Below are positions 29,309-37,613 of a DNA stretch of 64,000 nucleotides, piece by piece. The position numbers and the translations under genes were made by a program. Below the pieces are notes generated by a model. That model was not told where the DNA came from. It was given only the letters and a program-made list of their open reading frames with translations, and searched no databases. Positions within the stretch are counted from its first letter, which is position 1. Each line of letters opens with the position of its first letter. The DNA lies in NCBI RefSeq assembly GCF_002252565.1, contig NZ_NPML01000029.1, positions 124,001 through 188,000 on the forward strand. The letters are read 5' to 3'. Origin of the DNA: Petroclostridium xylanilyticum. Lineage in GTDB: Bacteria; Bacillota; Clostridia; SK-Y3.

Positions 29309-30034
29309 GTGGCAAAAGGTATATTTATTGTTGGTACAGATACTGATGTAGGTAAAACGGTTATAACCGGAGGACTTATGTACTTATTGCGGTCGGGAGG
29401 ATACAATGCCTGTTATTTTAAACCGGTGTTGAGTGGAGCGATGGTTGAAAAGGAACAGCTTGTCCCGGGAGATACCCGATTTATCAAGGGAATATCGGGA
29501 TTGGAAGAAGAATACCGCCATATTACACCTTATAGCTTTAAAACTCCCGTATCACCCCATCTGGCGTCCAGAATTGAAAAAAAACCTATTGATATCAATG
29601 TCATTAAAGAAAAGTTTAAATACATAAAAAATAAATACAAATATATAATAGCGGAAGGCAGTGGAGGACTCTGCGTCCCTTTGAATGATGAAGGATATAT
29701 GCTGTACCACCTTGTTCAAGAACTGGGCATGACTGTTATAGTAGTAGCCCGGGCGGGCTTAGGTACAATTAATCATACTGTTCTTACCGTCAGGTATGCT
29801 CAAAGTATTGGTATAGAAGTGAAAGGTATTATTATAAACGGCTACACTCAATCAAGCTTATGTGCGGATGATAATATTGAAACAGTAAAAAAGCTAACCA
29901 AAGTTCCTATAATTGGTGTTATACCGAGGTTAGATGGTGTAGATGTAGAAAAGTTACAATTTGGCAATTTAAAAGAAGAATTTGAAAAAAGAATCAAGAC
30001 ACAAGACCTAATAGAATTGATGGATGAAATTTAA
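29309..30034 (+). CDS. bioD: Dethiobiotin synthetase BioD
   Basis: The 241-residue protein starts with GTG behind GGAGGTG and has the ATP-binding loop GTDTDVGKTV at residues 8-17 and EGSGGLCVPL near residue 115. It carboxylates 7,8-diaminopelargonate to dethiobiotin with ATP. It is the first gene of a five-gene biotin operon (bioD-bioF-bioH-bioC-bioA) and sits directly behind the BirA-type operator. Confidence 0.95.
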   Translation: MAKGIFIVGTDTDVGKTVITGGLMYLLRSGGYNACYFKPVLSGAMVEKEQLVPGDTRFIKGISGLEEEYRHITPYSFKTPVSPHLASRIEKKPIDINVIKEKFKYIKNKYKYIIAEGSGGLCVPLNDEGYMLYHLVQELGMTVIVVARAGLGTINHTVLTVRYAQSIGIEVKGIIINGYTQSSLCADDNIETVKKLTKVPIIGVIPRLDGVDVEKLQFGNLKEEFEKRIKTQDLIELMDEI

Positions 30035-30075
30035 CTAAATAATAGAAGAGAATAACAACAATAGGAGAATTAGAT

Positions 30076-31239
30076 ATGAAGCACATCATGGCAGATTTGC
30101 AAAAAATCAAAGAACGGGGATTATACAGAGAACTGACATATCTGGATGCTGCCCAAGGGCCACGTACTGTTATTGAAGGTAAAAGTGTCCTGCTATTGTC
30201 TTCTAATAATTATTTGGGGCTTTGTAATGATGAGCGGTTAAAAAAGGCGGCTATCAGTGCTATCGAAAATTATGGTGTTGGTTCGGGTGGTTCCAGACTG
30301 ACTACAGGCAGTTATAAATTACACAAAGAATTAGAAGAGAGACTGGCACAATTTAAGCAGACCGAAGCCAGTTTGGTTTTTAATACAGGATATATGGCAA
30401 ATTTGGGGACTATAGCTGCTTTAGCAGATAGAAACTGGGTTGTTTTTTGTGATAGATTGAATCATGCCAGTATTATTGACGGCTGCAGGTTGAGCGGTGC
30501 AAAATTAATTGTTTATAAACACTGTGACATGGAAGATTTGCTTAAGAAGGTAAAAAAATATCAAGGCATTCCGGGTTTGATAGTAACAGACGGTGTATTT
30601 AGCATGGACGGCGATATTGCACCACTAGAAGATATTGTGGAAATAGCTGAAAGATACCAACTTATTACAATGGTTGATGACGCCCATGCCACAGGTGTTT
30701 TGGGACCTAACGGGGCCGGGACGGCAGATTATTTTGGCTTAAAAGACAGGATTGATATTCAAATGGGGACATTGAGTAAAGCCTTAGCCAGTGAAGGTGG
30801 TTACGTAGCAGGGAAACAGTGCCTTATTGACTACCTGAGACACCGTGCCAAAAGTTTTATTTACTCTACTGCATTAGCCCCGCAGACTATTGCAGTTTCC
30901 TTAAAGGCCTTGGAGATAGTAAAAGAACAACCTGAATTAAGAAAAGTACTATTGGAAAATGCAAAGTGGTTTCAGGAACAACTTATCTTAGCAGGATTTA
31001 AAATCAGAGAAACTAAGACACCAATTATACCTATTATAATAGGCGAAGCTGATGCTGCAGTCCAATTTAGCAGAAGATTGTTGGAGGAAGGTATATATAT
31101 TCCGGCTATCCGTCCGCCTACCGTACCTGAAGGCACCAGCCGTTTAAGAGTCAGTTTAATGGCGACACATACCAGAGAAGATTTGAGCTATTCATTGGAA
31201 AAGATAAAAGAAGTAGGACAAAAATTGGATATCATATAG
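30076..31239 (+). CDS. bioF: 8-amino-7-oxononanoate synthase BioF
   Basis: The 387-residue PLP enzyme of the alpha-oxoamine synthase family has SSNNYLGLCNDERL, GSGGSRLTTGS, the aspartate motif VDDAHATGVLG and the PLP lysine in GTLSKALASEGGY near residue 237. It condenses pimeloyl-ACP (or -CoA) with alanine. Related 2-amino-3-ketobutyrate CoA ligases look similar, but the operon context settles the call. Spacing to bioD is 41 bases; GGAGAAT precedes the ATG. Confidence 0.92.
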   Translation: MKHIMADLQKIKERGLYRELTYLDAAQGPRTVIEGKSVLLLSSNNYLGLCNDERLKKAAISAIENYGVGSGGSRLTTGSYKLHKELEERLAQFKQTEASLVFNTGYMANLGTIAALADRNWVVFCDRLNHASIIDGCRLSGAKLIVYKHCDMEDLLKKVKKYQGIPGLIVTDGVFSMDGDIAPLEDIVEIAERYQLITMVDDAHATGVLGPNGAGTADYFGLKDRIDIQMGTLSKALASEGGYVAGKQCLIDYLRHRAKSFIYSTALAPQTIAVSLKALEIVKEQPELRKVLLENAKWFQEQLILAGFKIRETKTPIIPIIIGEADAAVQFSRRLLEEGIYIPAIRPPTVPEGTSRLRVSLMATHTREDLSYSLEKIKEVGQKLDII

Positions 31240-31257
31240 AAAATCAGGTGATATTTT

Positions 31258-32013
31258 ATGGAAAAACCACATTTAATTATGCTTCCAGGCTGGGGGATGG
31301 CATCCTGTGTCTGGATGCCTATACGGGAAGAATTGGCTAAGCATTTTCAATTATTATTTGTCGAATGGGATGGAGTCCATTCTATTGACGGCTTTAAAGA
31401 GAAAGTGCTACAGCTTATTACGACAAAACAAATACTATCTTTCTCTTTATTAGGATGGTCATTAGGATCTTTAGTTGCTTTAGATATTGCGAGTGAATAT
31501 CAGGCACAAATTAGAGATGTCATTTTGATAGGAGGGACCAGTCGTTTTACCAATCATAAAAGTGATGACTATCATGCAGGGTGGCCACGGTATATCGTAG
31601 AAAGAATGAAGTGCCAGCTTCAAAAAGATAAAGAACAAACATTATTGACTTTCTATGATTCAATGTTTTCGTCAATCGAAAAAAAACGAGGAGATAATGG
31701 ACGGTTTCTTCAACTCATCAATAAAAATTTTTGTAACAGTGAGACCTTGTCTTTATTAACAGGACTGGATTATCTTATTCAAACGGATTTCAGGGAGAAA
31801 CTTAAATTTATTAAAACTCCACTCCTCCTTATCCATGGAGAAAAGGATCAAATCTGTCCCGTGACTGCTTCAGAACTTATTGCAAGCAAAGCATCGTCAG
31901 ACGTGACGCTGAAGGTATTGCCGGACGTTGGCCACCTGCCTTTTTTTACAAATCCGGACCAATGCATGGTTTACATAAAACAATTTATAAAGGATGGGAG
32001 TTTATATGATTAA
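31258..32013 (+). CDS. bioH: Pimeloyl-ACP methyl ester esterase BioH-like alpha/beta hydrolase
   Basis: The 251-residue alpha/beta hydrolase opens with LIMLPGWGMASCVWMP, has the nucleophile elbow GWSLGS (Ser near residue 70), an acid in GEKDQICPV and the catalytic His in DVGHLPFF near residue 223. Its position next to bioC indicates it removes the methyl group from pimeloyl-ACP methyl ester, closing the BioC-BioH route. Sequence alone only gives the hydrolase fold; the bio call is from context and the BioH-like N-terminus. It overlaps bioC by 8 bases. Confidence 0.82.
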   Translation: MEKPHLIMLPGWGMASCVWMPIREELAKHFQLLFVEWDGVHSIDGFKEKVLQLITTKQILSFSLLGWSLGSLVALDIASEYQAQIRDVILIGGTSRFTNHKSDDYHAGWPRYIVERMKCQLQKDKEQTLLTFYDSMFSSIEKKRGDNGRFLQLINKNFCNSETLSLLTGLDYLIQTDFREKLKFIKTPLLLIHGEKDQICPVTASELIASKASSDVTLKVLPDVGHLPFFTNPDQCMVYIKQFIKDGSLYD

Positions 32014-32833
32014 CAAACAGTTATTACGAAAACATTTCAGTAGAAATGCTGTAAATTATGATAAATACGCCGCTGTCCAGAAAAAAATGGCTCATGAATT
32101 GGTGGATTTTATAAAACCCAAAAGAAGCAAATTTTCTAAAAATATCCGTATTCTTGATATTGGCTGCGGGACCGGTTACTTGACAAAGCAATTAACCGAC
32201 CTTTTTCCACTGGCACATATTACAGCAGTTGATATAGCACCCGGAATGATAGAACTGGCCAGAGAAAATTTTAAGCAAAAAAATGTAACATTTTTATGTG
32301 GGGATATCGAGGAGATGGAAATAGGTGAGAAATATGACTTGATTGTCTCTAATGCTACTTTTCAATGGTTTAACCATCTTGATAAAACCATCCAAAAGCT
32401 TTATGGAATGCTAAATGGAAAAGGTATTATCTGCTTTTCGACTTTTGGCAATCAGACTTTTACTGAGCTGCACCAATCATATCAGAAAGCTAAACAGTAT
32501 CTTGGACTTGATACAGATATTCTACCGGGACAGTCGTTTTACAGTTTTGACCATCTATACAATTTATGTCAATGTACTTTGAATTCTCAAGAATTTCCAC
32601 CGTTTTTGATAACAGGAAAAGAATGTTTTGAATATGAATATTTTATTTCTGTAAAAGCATTTTTAGAATCGGTTAAAAAAGTCGGAGCCAACAATAGCAA
32701 TCAGGAGCGTCATGACAAGAGCTTATCCCTTTTAAAAGAGATGATAAGAATATATGATACCGACTTTCGAGAAAAAAATAAAATCAAAGCAACATATCAT
32801 TGCTTGTTTTTTAGTATAGAGATTTTGAACTAA
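32006..32833 (+). CDS. bioC: Malonyl-ACP O-methyltransferase BioC
   Basis: The SAM-dependent methyltransferase (275 residues from the ATG at 32006, which I prefer over 31994) has RKHFSRNAVNYDKYA typical of BioC, SAM motif I LDIGCGTGYLT (near residue 46) and SNATFQWF. It methylates malonyl-ACP so that the fatty acid machinery can build pimeloyl-ACP methyl ester. GGGAG is 5 bases upstream of the chosen start, inside the end of bioH. The BioC-BioH pair implies the fatty-acid-synthesis route to pimelate rather than BioW or BioI. Confidence 0.9.
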   Translation: MINKQLLRKHFSRNAVNYDKYAAVQKKMAHELVDFIKPKRSKFSKNIRILDIGCGTGYLTKQLTDLFPLAHITAVDIAPGMIELARENFKQKNVTFLCGDIEEMEIGEKYDLIVSNATFQWFNHLDKTIQKLYGMLNGKGIICFSTFGNQTFTELHQSYQKAKQYLGLDTDILPGQSFYSFDHLYNLCQCTLNSQEFPPFLITGKECFEYEYFISVKAFLESVKKVGANNSNQERHDKSLSLLKEMIRIYDTDFREKNKIKATYHCLFFSIEILN

Positions 32834-32864
32834 AGATATTATTAGGATTAGCAGGTGATGAAGT

Positions 32865-34211
32865 ATGAATCATTTACAAAAAAAAGATTTGCAGTATATC
32901 TGGCATCCATGTTCCCAGATGAAAGACTATGAAGACTTTCCGCCTATTATCATTGAAAGAGGAGAAGGGGCATACCTGTATGATATAAATGGAAAGGCGT
33001 ATCTGGATGCCGTATCTTCCTGGTGGGTGAACCTGTTCGGGCATAGTAATAAAAGGATTAACAAGGCGGTTCAAAAGCAAGTGGAAAATTTAGAACACGT
33101 AATATTTGCAAATTTTTCACACCAGCCGGCCATAGGACTTGCAGAAAGGATTGTAAACATCACTCCGGCGGGGCTTAATAAAGTTTTCTTTGCAGATAAT
33201 GGTTCTTCGGCGATAGAAGTGGCACTCAAGCTCAGTTTTCAGTACCATCAACAAACAGGGAAAACCCAAAAGACAAAATTTGCAGCCATTTCTGATGCCT
33301 ATCATGGGGAAACGTTGGGTGCACTTTCGGTAGGAGACTTGGACTTGTATAGTAAAATATTTAAACCTATCATGCTCAACACTTATAAGGCAGCGGGGCC
33401 CGATTGTTACCGCTGTCCCTATGGCAAATGCAGGCAGGACTGCAACGCAGAATGCTTTGAGCACATGGAAAAATTAATAAGCCAAAAACACAAAGAAATC
33501 TGTGCTGTGATTATCGAGCCTCTTATCCAAGGGGCGGCGGGTATGAAAATATATCCACCTATTTATTTGAAAAAGTTAAAAGAGATGTGCAGCCAATACC
33601 ATGTCCATTTTATTGCCGATGAAATTGCAGTGGGGTTTGGAAGGACGGGTAAAATGTTTGCCTGTGAATATGCGGGCATTAGTCCTGATATTATGTGTTT
33701 ATCCAAAGGATTAACTGCCGGATATATGCCATTATCTCTTACCCTTGTTACTGATGAAATATATAAAGCTTTTTACTGTGAATACACTGAGTTAAAGGCT
33801 TTCATGCATAGCCACAGCTATACGGGAAACCCTATAGCTTGCGCTATTGCCTGTGAATCCCTTAATATTTTTGAAGAAGATAATGTATTGGAAAAAAATA
33901 AACAAAAATCTAAATTGATTGGCGACATGGCAGTAAAATTTGCAGAAAAGCACCCTTATGTAGGTGAGTTTCGTCAATTGGGAATGGTAGGAGCATTAGA
34001 GCTGGTTGAAGATAAAAAAACAAAGAAAGCGTTCGATTGGACTAAAAGAATTGGATATAATATATATAAAATAGCACTGGAGAAAGGTGTATTGCTTCGC
34101 CCTTTGGGAAATGTAATTTATTTCATGCCTCCTTATATTGTAGAAGAGAAAGATATAGAGTTCATGGTGAGTATAGCTTTTGAATCTATTAATCAATATT
34201 TTGGCAGATAG
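32865..34211 (+). CDS. bioA: Adenosylmethionine-8-amino-7-oxononanoate aminotransferase BioA
   Basis: The 448-residue class III aminotransferase has [11 protein letters not shown] at the N-terminus, [25 protein letters not shown], the aspartate motif [12 protein letters not shown] and the PLP lysine in [13 protein letters not shown] (near residue 283). It converts 8-amino-7-oxononanoate to 7,8-diaminopelargonate. It is the last gene of the operon. The final enzyme, biotin synthase BioB, is not encoded in this window. Confidence 0.94.
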   Translation: MNHLQKKDLQYIWHPCSQMKDYEDFPPIIIERGEGAYLYDINGKAYLDAVSSWWVNLFGHSNKRINKAVQKQVENLEHVIFANFSHQPAIGLAERIVNITPAGLNKVFFADNGSSAIEVALKLSFQYHQQTGKTQKTKFAAISDAYHGETLGALSVGDLDLYSKIFKPIMLNTYKAAGPDCYRCPYGKCRQDCNAECFEHMEKLISQKHKEICAVIIEPLIQGAAGMKIYPPIYLKKLKEMCSQYHVHFIADEIAVGFGRTGKMFACEYAGISPDIMCLSKGLTAGYMPLSLTLVTDEIYKAFYCEYTELKAFMHSHSYTGNPIACAIACESLNIFEEDNVLEKNKQKSKLIGDMAVKFAEKHPYVGEFRQLGMVGALELVEDKKTKKAFDWTKRIGYNIYKIALEKGVLLRPLGNVIYFMPPYIVEEKDIEFMVSIAFESINQYFGR

Positions 34212-34235
34212 TTCTAAAAAATTATATATTTAATC

Positions 34236-34322
34236 TGTTGTGCTAGTTCACCTATACGGAAAGAATATAGTGGAAAGGCTTGGAGCCTGTTAATATATTT
34301 AAGTATTATTAATAAGTGAAAT
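34236..34322. repeat. Degenerate TGTTGTGCTAGTT element, copy 1
   Basis: It shares TGTTGTGCTAGTTCA and the following GAAAGA/GGAAAGGCTTGGAG block with the better-preserved copy at 51992-52077. The right terminal repeat is no longer recognisable. Confidence 0.5.
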
Positions 34323-34505
34323 AGCCACAAAGTATATGACTGACTGCTATACAAAGAAATTTTTTTATTTTTTTATTTTTTTGGGATATGTGGGATATAA
34401 AATTAGATTTACCCAGAGATAAAAAAGTAATAATAAAAAGGTATATAGAAACACTCTAAATATTTTATATAACTGGTCAGTGCTTCGACGTTTTGATTTG
34501 TATTA

Positions 34506-34552
34506 AAGACAATTGTCAACAAAATTTTAAATTTGATTGATAATTGTCTTTT
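34506..34552. promoter_or_regulatory. Palindrome related to the bio operator; possible terminator
   Basis: AAAGACAATTGTCAAC faces GATTGATAATTGTCTTTT across an AT-rich spacer, giving a ~20-bp stem followed by TTTTATTATTT. It resembles the operator in front of bioD in both sequence and architecture but is more degenerate. It could end the bio transcript or be a second BirA site. Confidence 0.45.
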
Positions 34553-34703
34553 TTATTATTTCAACACCAATATATGTGATCCAGAGGGACATAAGAGGGT
34601 AAATCAGAGGATAAAAAAGGTGAGTGACGTACCTAAAGCTTTCATAAAACAAATAGTAAAATAAGTAAAATATGTATCAGATATTTTTTACACACAACCG
34701 TTT

Positions 34704-34976
34704 TTGGGGCTATACTTGAAAAATAGTTCTACATCTATTACAATTAAAGATGTAGAATATCTTTATATAAAATTATTAAGGATGCATTCATTTTTGCTAA
34801 TCCATGAACTGGTGACAAAGGGTGCAATTGATGCTGAACCCTGCGGGCTTCATATATGTTTGACCAGATTAAAGCGCTATTGTAAATATATGTATAGAAA
34901 GAATAAAGTACGTATGCTCATTATTCTATATGGAATTTTATGGTTTCTAATTTGCTCATTTATAGTTAATTATTAA
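34704..34976 (+). CDS. Hypothetical 90-residue protein with a C-terminal membrane segment
   Basis: A TTG-initiated frame encodes 90 residues, with one hydrophobic segment near residues 70-88 (LIILYGILWFLICSFIV). No ribosome site is convincing, and I find no family resemblance. The stop codon lies 8 bases before the IS4-type element, within a base of its target duplication. It may be a chance frame or the remains of a gene. Confidence 0.25.
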   Translation: MGLYLKNSSTSITIKDVEYLYIKLLRMHSFLLIHELVTKGAIDAEPCGLHICLTRLKRYCKYMYRKNKVRMLIILYGILWFLICSFIVNY

Positions 34977-34983
34977 AAATATT

Positions 34984-36449
34984 CAGTATTGTTGCAAATA
35001 AAAGTTTAGCAAAAATCAATAGTAATAATTTACAGGTATAACCTGCACCCATAAGAAAATTATGGTTAACGTTAGAGAAAAGGGGAGTGACCACCTAAGC
35101 CTAACAATATTAAATTTAAAAACTTAATATGACGAAACCTTACCAAACATACACTGGATGTAGAAATCAACGTACTCTCTCTTCCAATTAAACCGCTTTC
35201 GTTTGCGACCTGGAGGTTTTACAGTGGATAGAGACTTTTTAAGGTAGGCAATGGTATTCCACAGTCCGCCTGCAATGAGTCTTACCATCTCCAAGAAGTT
35301 ATGATTGGTACCCACCAGAATATGCATGAGTTTTAACAAGCAAAACAGAATCAATGCCGTGTAAATCTGGTTTAAGACTGCATTAAAACTGGTACCATAA
35401 AACTTCTTGATTTTAAGATGCTGCTTTATCCACTTAAAGAATAGCTCTATCTGCCATCTTAGACGGTAGATTTCAGCTATTTCCTCACCTGTAAGGTCAA
35501 AGCGGTTTGTGGCTATATAAAAGGGCTCACCTGTAGAAGAGTCGATTACTTCCACAACTCTCAAGGAGTGCTGCATCTTTGTATAAAAGCCACCGAGAAT
35601 TACTTCTTTATCAGATAGTACAGGGCCTCCCTGGGATATTGAGTTTATACTAACTAACTCCATTACAGCATTCTTTTTAAGCCTTGTGATAAAGAATATA
35701 TCCTCCTTGCAGTACCTGTCAAACTCTTTGTAGTCTAAATAGCCGCGGTCAAATATATATGTGATGTTGGGTTTGGTAATAAGGGAATCCATCTTCTCTT
35801 TGTCATGTATAATACCCTCTGTCACTATAATCTGATCCGGGTAACCTAAAAGAACATCGTACAGGGTATGCACCTTGACTGCAGCTTTAGTTTCCCGATA
35901 GTCAGCCCAGGGAAAGAGAGAGATACAAAGCCTTATTATAGTAGCGTCCAGTATCTTTAGCGTGCCCCAGCTACCAGGTATGATACGTATACCGTGATGC
36001 TTTTTAAGTTTAGCAAGAACAGCTTCAAATATCCTTCTAAAAACATCCGGATCACGGTCGCTGTTTTTGCGGGATAGCTGTGAAAAACTTATTGTGCCAG
36101 TATATTTCTGGAGTTTCTGGTCAGCCATAATACCTGTAACAATATCCCTAAGGCTGTCTTTCTGGACCAAGTGTGCATACATCATAGTATTCAGTTGCCG
36201 AAGAACAGTAAATTTCTTGGTTCCGTGGTCTGCATCGGTTTCGTCAACGGCTTTTTCCAGTAAGTTCATTGGTAAAAAGCCTTTTAAAGTTTCAAAAACT
36301 GTAGTACAATCATTCATGTTTGTTAACTCCTTCGTTAATAGAATGTGGTTGGTTGGGTACTACCACTAATATTAACAAGGAGTTTTCATTTTACCAACAG
36401 GTATTTATTACCGTTGATTTTTGCTAAAAAATTTTATGCAACAATACTG
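34984..36449 (-). mobile_element. IS4-family insertion sequence, 1466 bp with 9-bp target duplication
   Basis: The ends are CAGTATTGTTGCA... at the left and its complement ...TGCAACAATACTG at the right; the imperfect inverted repeats run about 40 bp and share TTTAGCAAAAATCAA. AAAAATATT occurs directly outside both ends (34975-34983 and 36450-36458), giving a 9-bp target duplication. The element carries one transposase gene on the minus strand. It landed 25 bases before the start codon of the sucrose-locus regulator. Confidence 0.92.
35124..36317 (-). CDS. IS4-family DDE transposase
   Basis: The 397-residue transposase has the DDE residues in LKILDATIIRL, YIFDRGYLDY and the IS4 signature segment YRLRWQIELFFKWIKQHL (Y-(2)R-(3)E-(6)K pattern). 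The C-terminal tail is basic (PPGRKRKRF). The frame is intact from an ATG behind GAAGGAGTTAAC to a stop 140 bases inside the left end, so the element could be active. Confidence 0.93.
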   Translation of the reverse strand: MNDCTTVFETLKGFLPMNLLEKAVDETDADHGTKKFTVLRQLNTMMYAHLVQKDSLRDIVTGIMADQKLQKYTGTISFSQLSRKNSDRDPDVFRRIFEAVLAKLKKHHGIRIIPGSWGTLKILDATIIRLCISLFPWADYRETKAAVKVHTLYDVLLGYPDQIIVTEGIIHDKEKMDSLITKPNITYIFDRGYLDYKEFDRYCKEDIFFITRLKKNAVMELVSINSISQGGPVLSDKEVILGGFYTKMQHSLRVVEVIDSSTGEPFYIATNRFDLTGEEIAEIYRLRWQIELFFKWIKQHLKIKKFYGTSFNAVLNQIYTALILFCLLKLMHILVGTNHNFLEMVRLIAGGLWNTIAYLKKSLSTVKPPGRKRKRFNWKREYVDFYIQCMFGKVSSY

Positions 36450-36474
36450 AAAAATATTACAAAAGAGGGATGAT

Positions 36475-37452
36475 ATGGCCACAATAAAAGATGTAGCACA
36501 AAAGGCGGGGGTAACCGTAACAACTGTTTCTCGCGTTTTAAATAATAGAGGTTATATAAGTGACGCTACGAGACAAAAGGTATATAAGGCAATGGAAGAG
36601 TTAGACTATCAACCAAATGAAATCGCCCGTTCGTTATACAGAAGAAAATCCAACATCATTGGACTTATTATACCTACTGTCTCACATCCGTTTTTTGGAG
36701 AATTATCTAATTATATAGAATACTATGCCTATAATTACGGTTATAAAATATTATTATGCAATTCCCAGCTTGACAGGACAAAAGAAAGAGAATATATAGA
36801 TATGCTGAAAAGACATCAAGTTGATGGCATAATAATGGGGAGCCATACTTTAGAAGTAGATGAGTATATAAACTTAAATTTGCCTATAGTAACATTTGAT
36901 AGATGTATTTCAGACAACATCCCTTATATTTCATCAGATAACTATCAAGGGGGTAAATTAGCAACAAACCTGTTAATAGATAAGGGATGTAAAAAAATAG
37001 CACATATTTGCGGTAATTTAAAATTAAACCTGTTAGCAAACAAAAGATATAAAGCTTTTATTGATATGGCTGTTGACAGAAACATAGAGCACATAACCGT
37101 TCAAACAGATATAAAAGTATTTGATATTAATCAATACGAAAAACTGATTTATAATTTATTTAAAGACCATCCGGATATAGATGGAATATTTGCAAGTAGT
37201 GATATAATGGCCGCATATGCCATTAAAGTCTGTTCCCAATTCAATAAAAATATACCTGACGATATAAAGATTGTAGGTTATGACGACGTTAAAATAGCAT
37301 CTTTAGTTATTCCGCAAATCACAACAATAAGGCAGCCAATAGAAGAGATGGGCAAATTAGCTATAGAATTAATTATCAAGCAAATAAATGACGAAAAAGT
37401 TTTGATGGAAAATATTTTTCCTGTTACCTTGGTGGAAAGGTATACAGCATAG
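36475..37452 (+). CDS. LacI-family repressor of the sucrose locus
   Basis: The 325-residue protein has the LacI helix-turn-helix (IKDVAQKAGVTVTTVSRVLN, residues 3-22), the hinge with PNEIARSLYRRKS and a sugar-binding-type effector domain. Candidate operators with core CGGTTGA follow at 37463-37531 and at 39174-39191, each overlapping the -35 box of a promoter for the sucrose phosphorylase and transporter genes. The effector (sucrose, fructose or a phosphate ester) is not readable. The IS insertion directly upstream has displaced whatever promoter it had; GAGGGATGAT is the ribosome site. Confidence 0.85.
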   Translation: MATIKDVAQKAGVTVTTVSRVLNNRGYISDATRQKVYKAMEELDYQPNEIARSLYRRKSNIIGLIIPTVSHPFFGELSNYIEYYAYNYGYKILLCNSQLDRTKEREYIDMLKRHQVDGIIMGSHTLEVDEYINLNLPIVTFDRCISDNIPYISSDNYQGGKLATNLLIDKGCKKIAHICGNLKLNLLANKRYKAFIDMAVDRNIEHITVQTDIKVFDINQYEKLIYNLFKDHPDIDGIFASSDIMAAYAIKVCSQFNKNIPDDIKIVGYDDVKIASLVIPQITTIRQPIEEMGKLAIELIIKQINDEKVLMENIFPVTLVERYTA

Positions 37453-37462
37453 ATTTTCACTT

Positions 37463-37512
37463 AATATCAACCGGTTAATATATTTTTTTTAACCGGTTGA
37501 TATATTTTTTAA
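37463..37512 (+). terminator. Terminator of the regulator gene built from operator-like half sites
   Basis: ATATCAACCGGTTAA (37463-37477) pairs with TTAACCGGTTGATAT (37489-37503), followed by ATTTTTTAAAA. Each arm is itself an operator-like palindrome (TCAACCGGTTAA), so the element may serve both as terminator and as auxiliary repressor sites. Confidence 0.65.
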
Positions 37513-37516
37513 AATG

Positions 37517-37554
37517 TTAATCGGTTGACATATATTATGTATAGGGTATATAAT
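37517..37554 (+). promoter_or_regulatory. Sucrose phosphorylase promoter with overlapping operator
   Basis: TTGACA at 37525-37530 and TATAAT at 37549-37554, 18-base spacer. The operator TTAATCGGTTGACAT (37517-37531) covers the -35 box. Confidence 0.8.
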
Positions 37555-37579
37555 TAAATAAGTTCAATAGATGATTTCT

Positions 37580-37595
37580 AAAAGCGGCCGTCAAA
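37580..37595 (+). promoter_or_regulatory. CGGCCGTC motif, copy 1
   Basis: AAAAGCGGCCGTCAAA lies 29 bases after the -10 box. The same sequence, with one extra base (AAAAGACGGCCGTCAAA), is found at the same distance behind the promoter at 39209. GACGGCCGTC is a perfect palindrome in that copy. Confidence 0.55.
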
Positions 37596-37613
37596 AGAAA
37601 GGAGTAAATAAAC

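Larger units (their letters stand above)
34212..34703. other. Intergenic region behind bioA
   Basis: It holds a degenerate copy of a TGTTGTGCTAGTT element (34236 to about 34322) and a long AT-rich palindrome (34506-34552). A 23-codon ORF (34389-34460, MWDIKLDLPRDKK...) may be a gene remnant; I do not recognise it. Confidence 0.45.

Noticed and set aside
36067-36369. 100-codon plus-strand frame at the IS right end
   Set aside because: It is antisense to the transposase N-terminus and crosses the inverted repeat.
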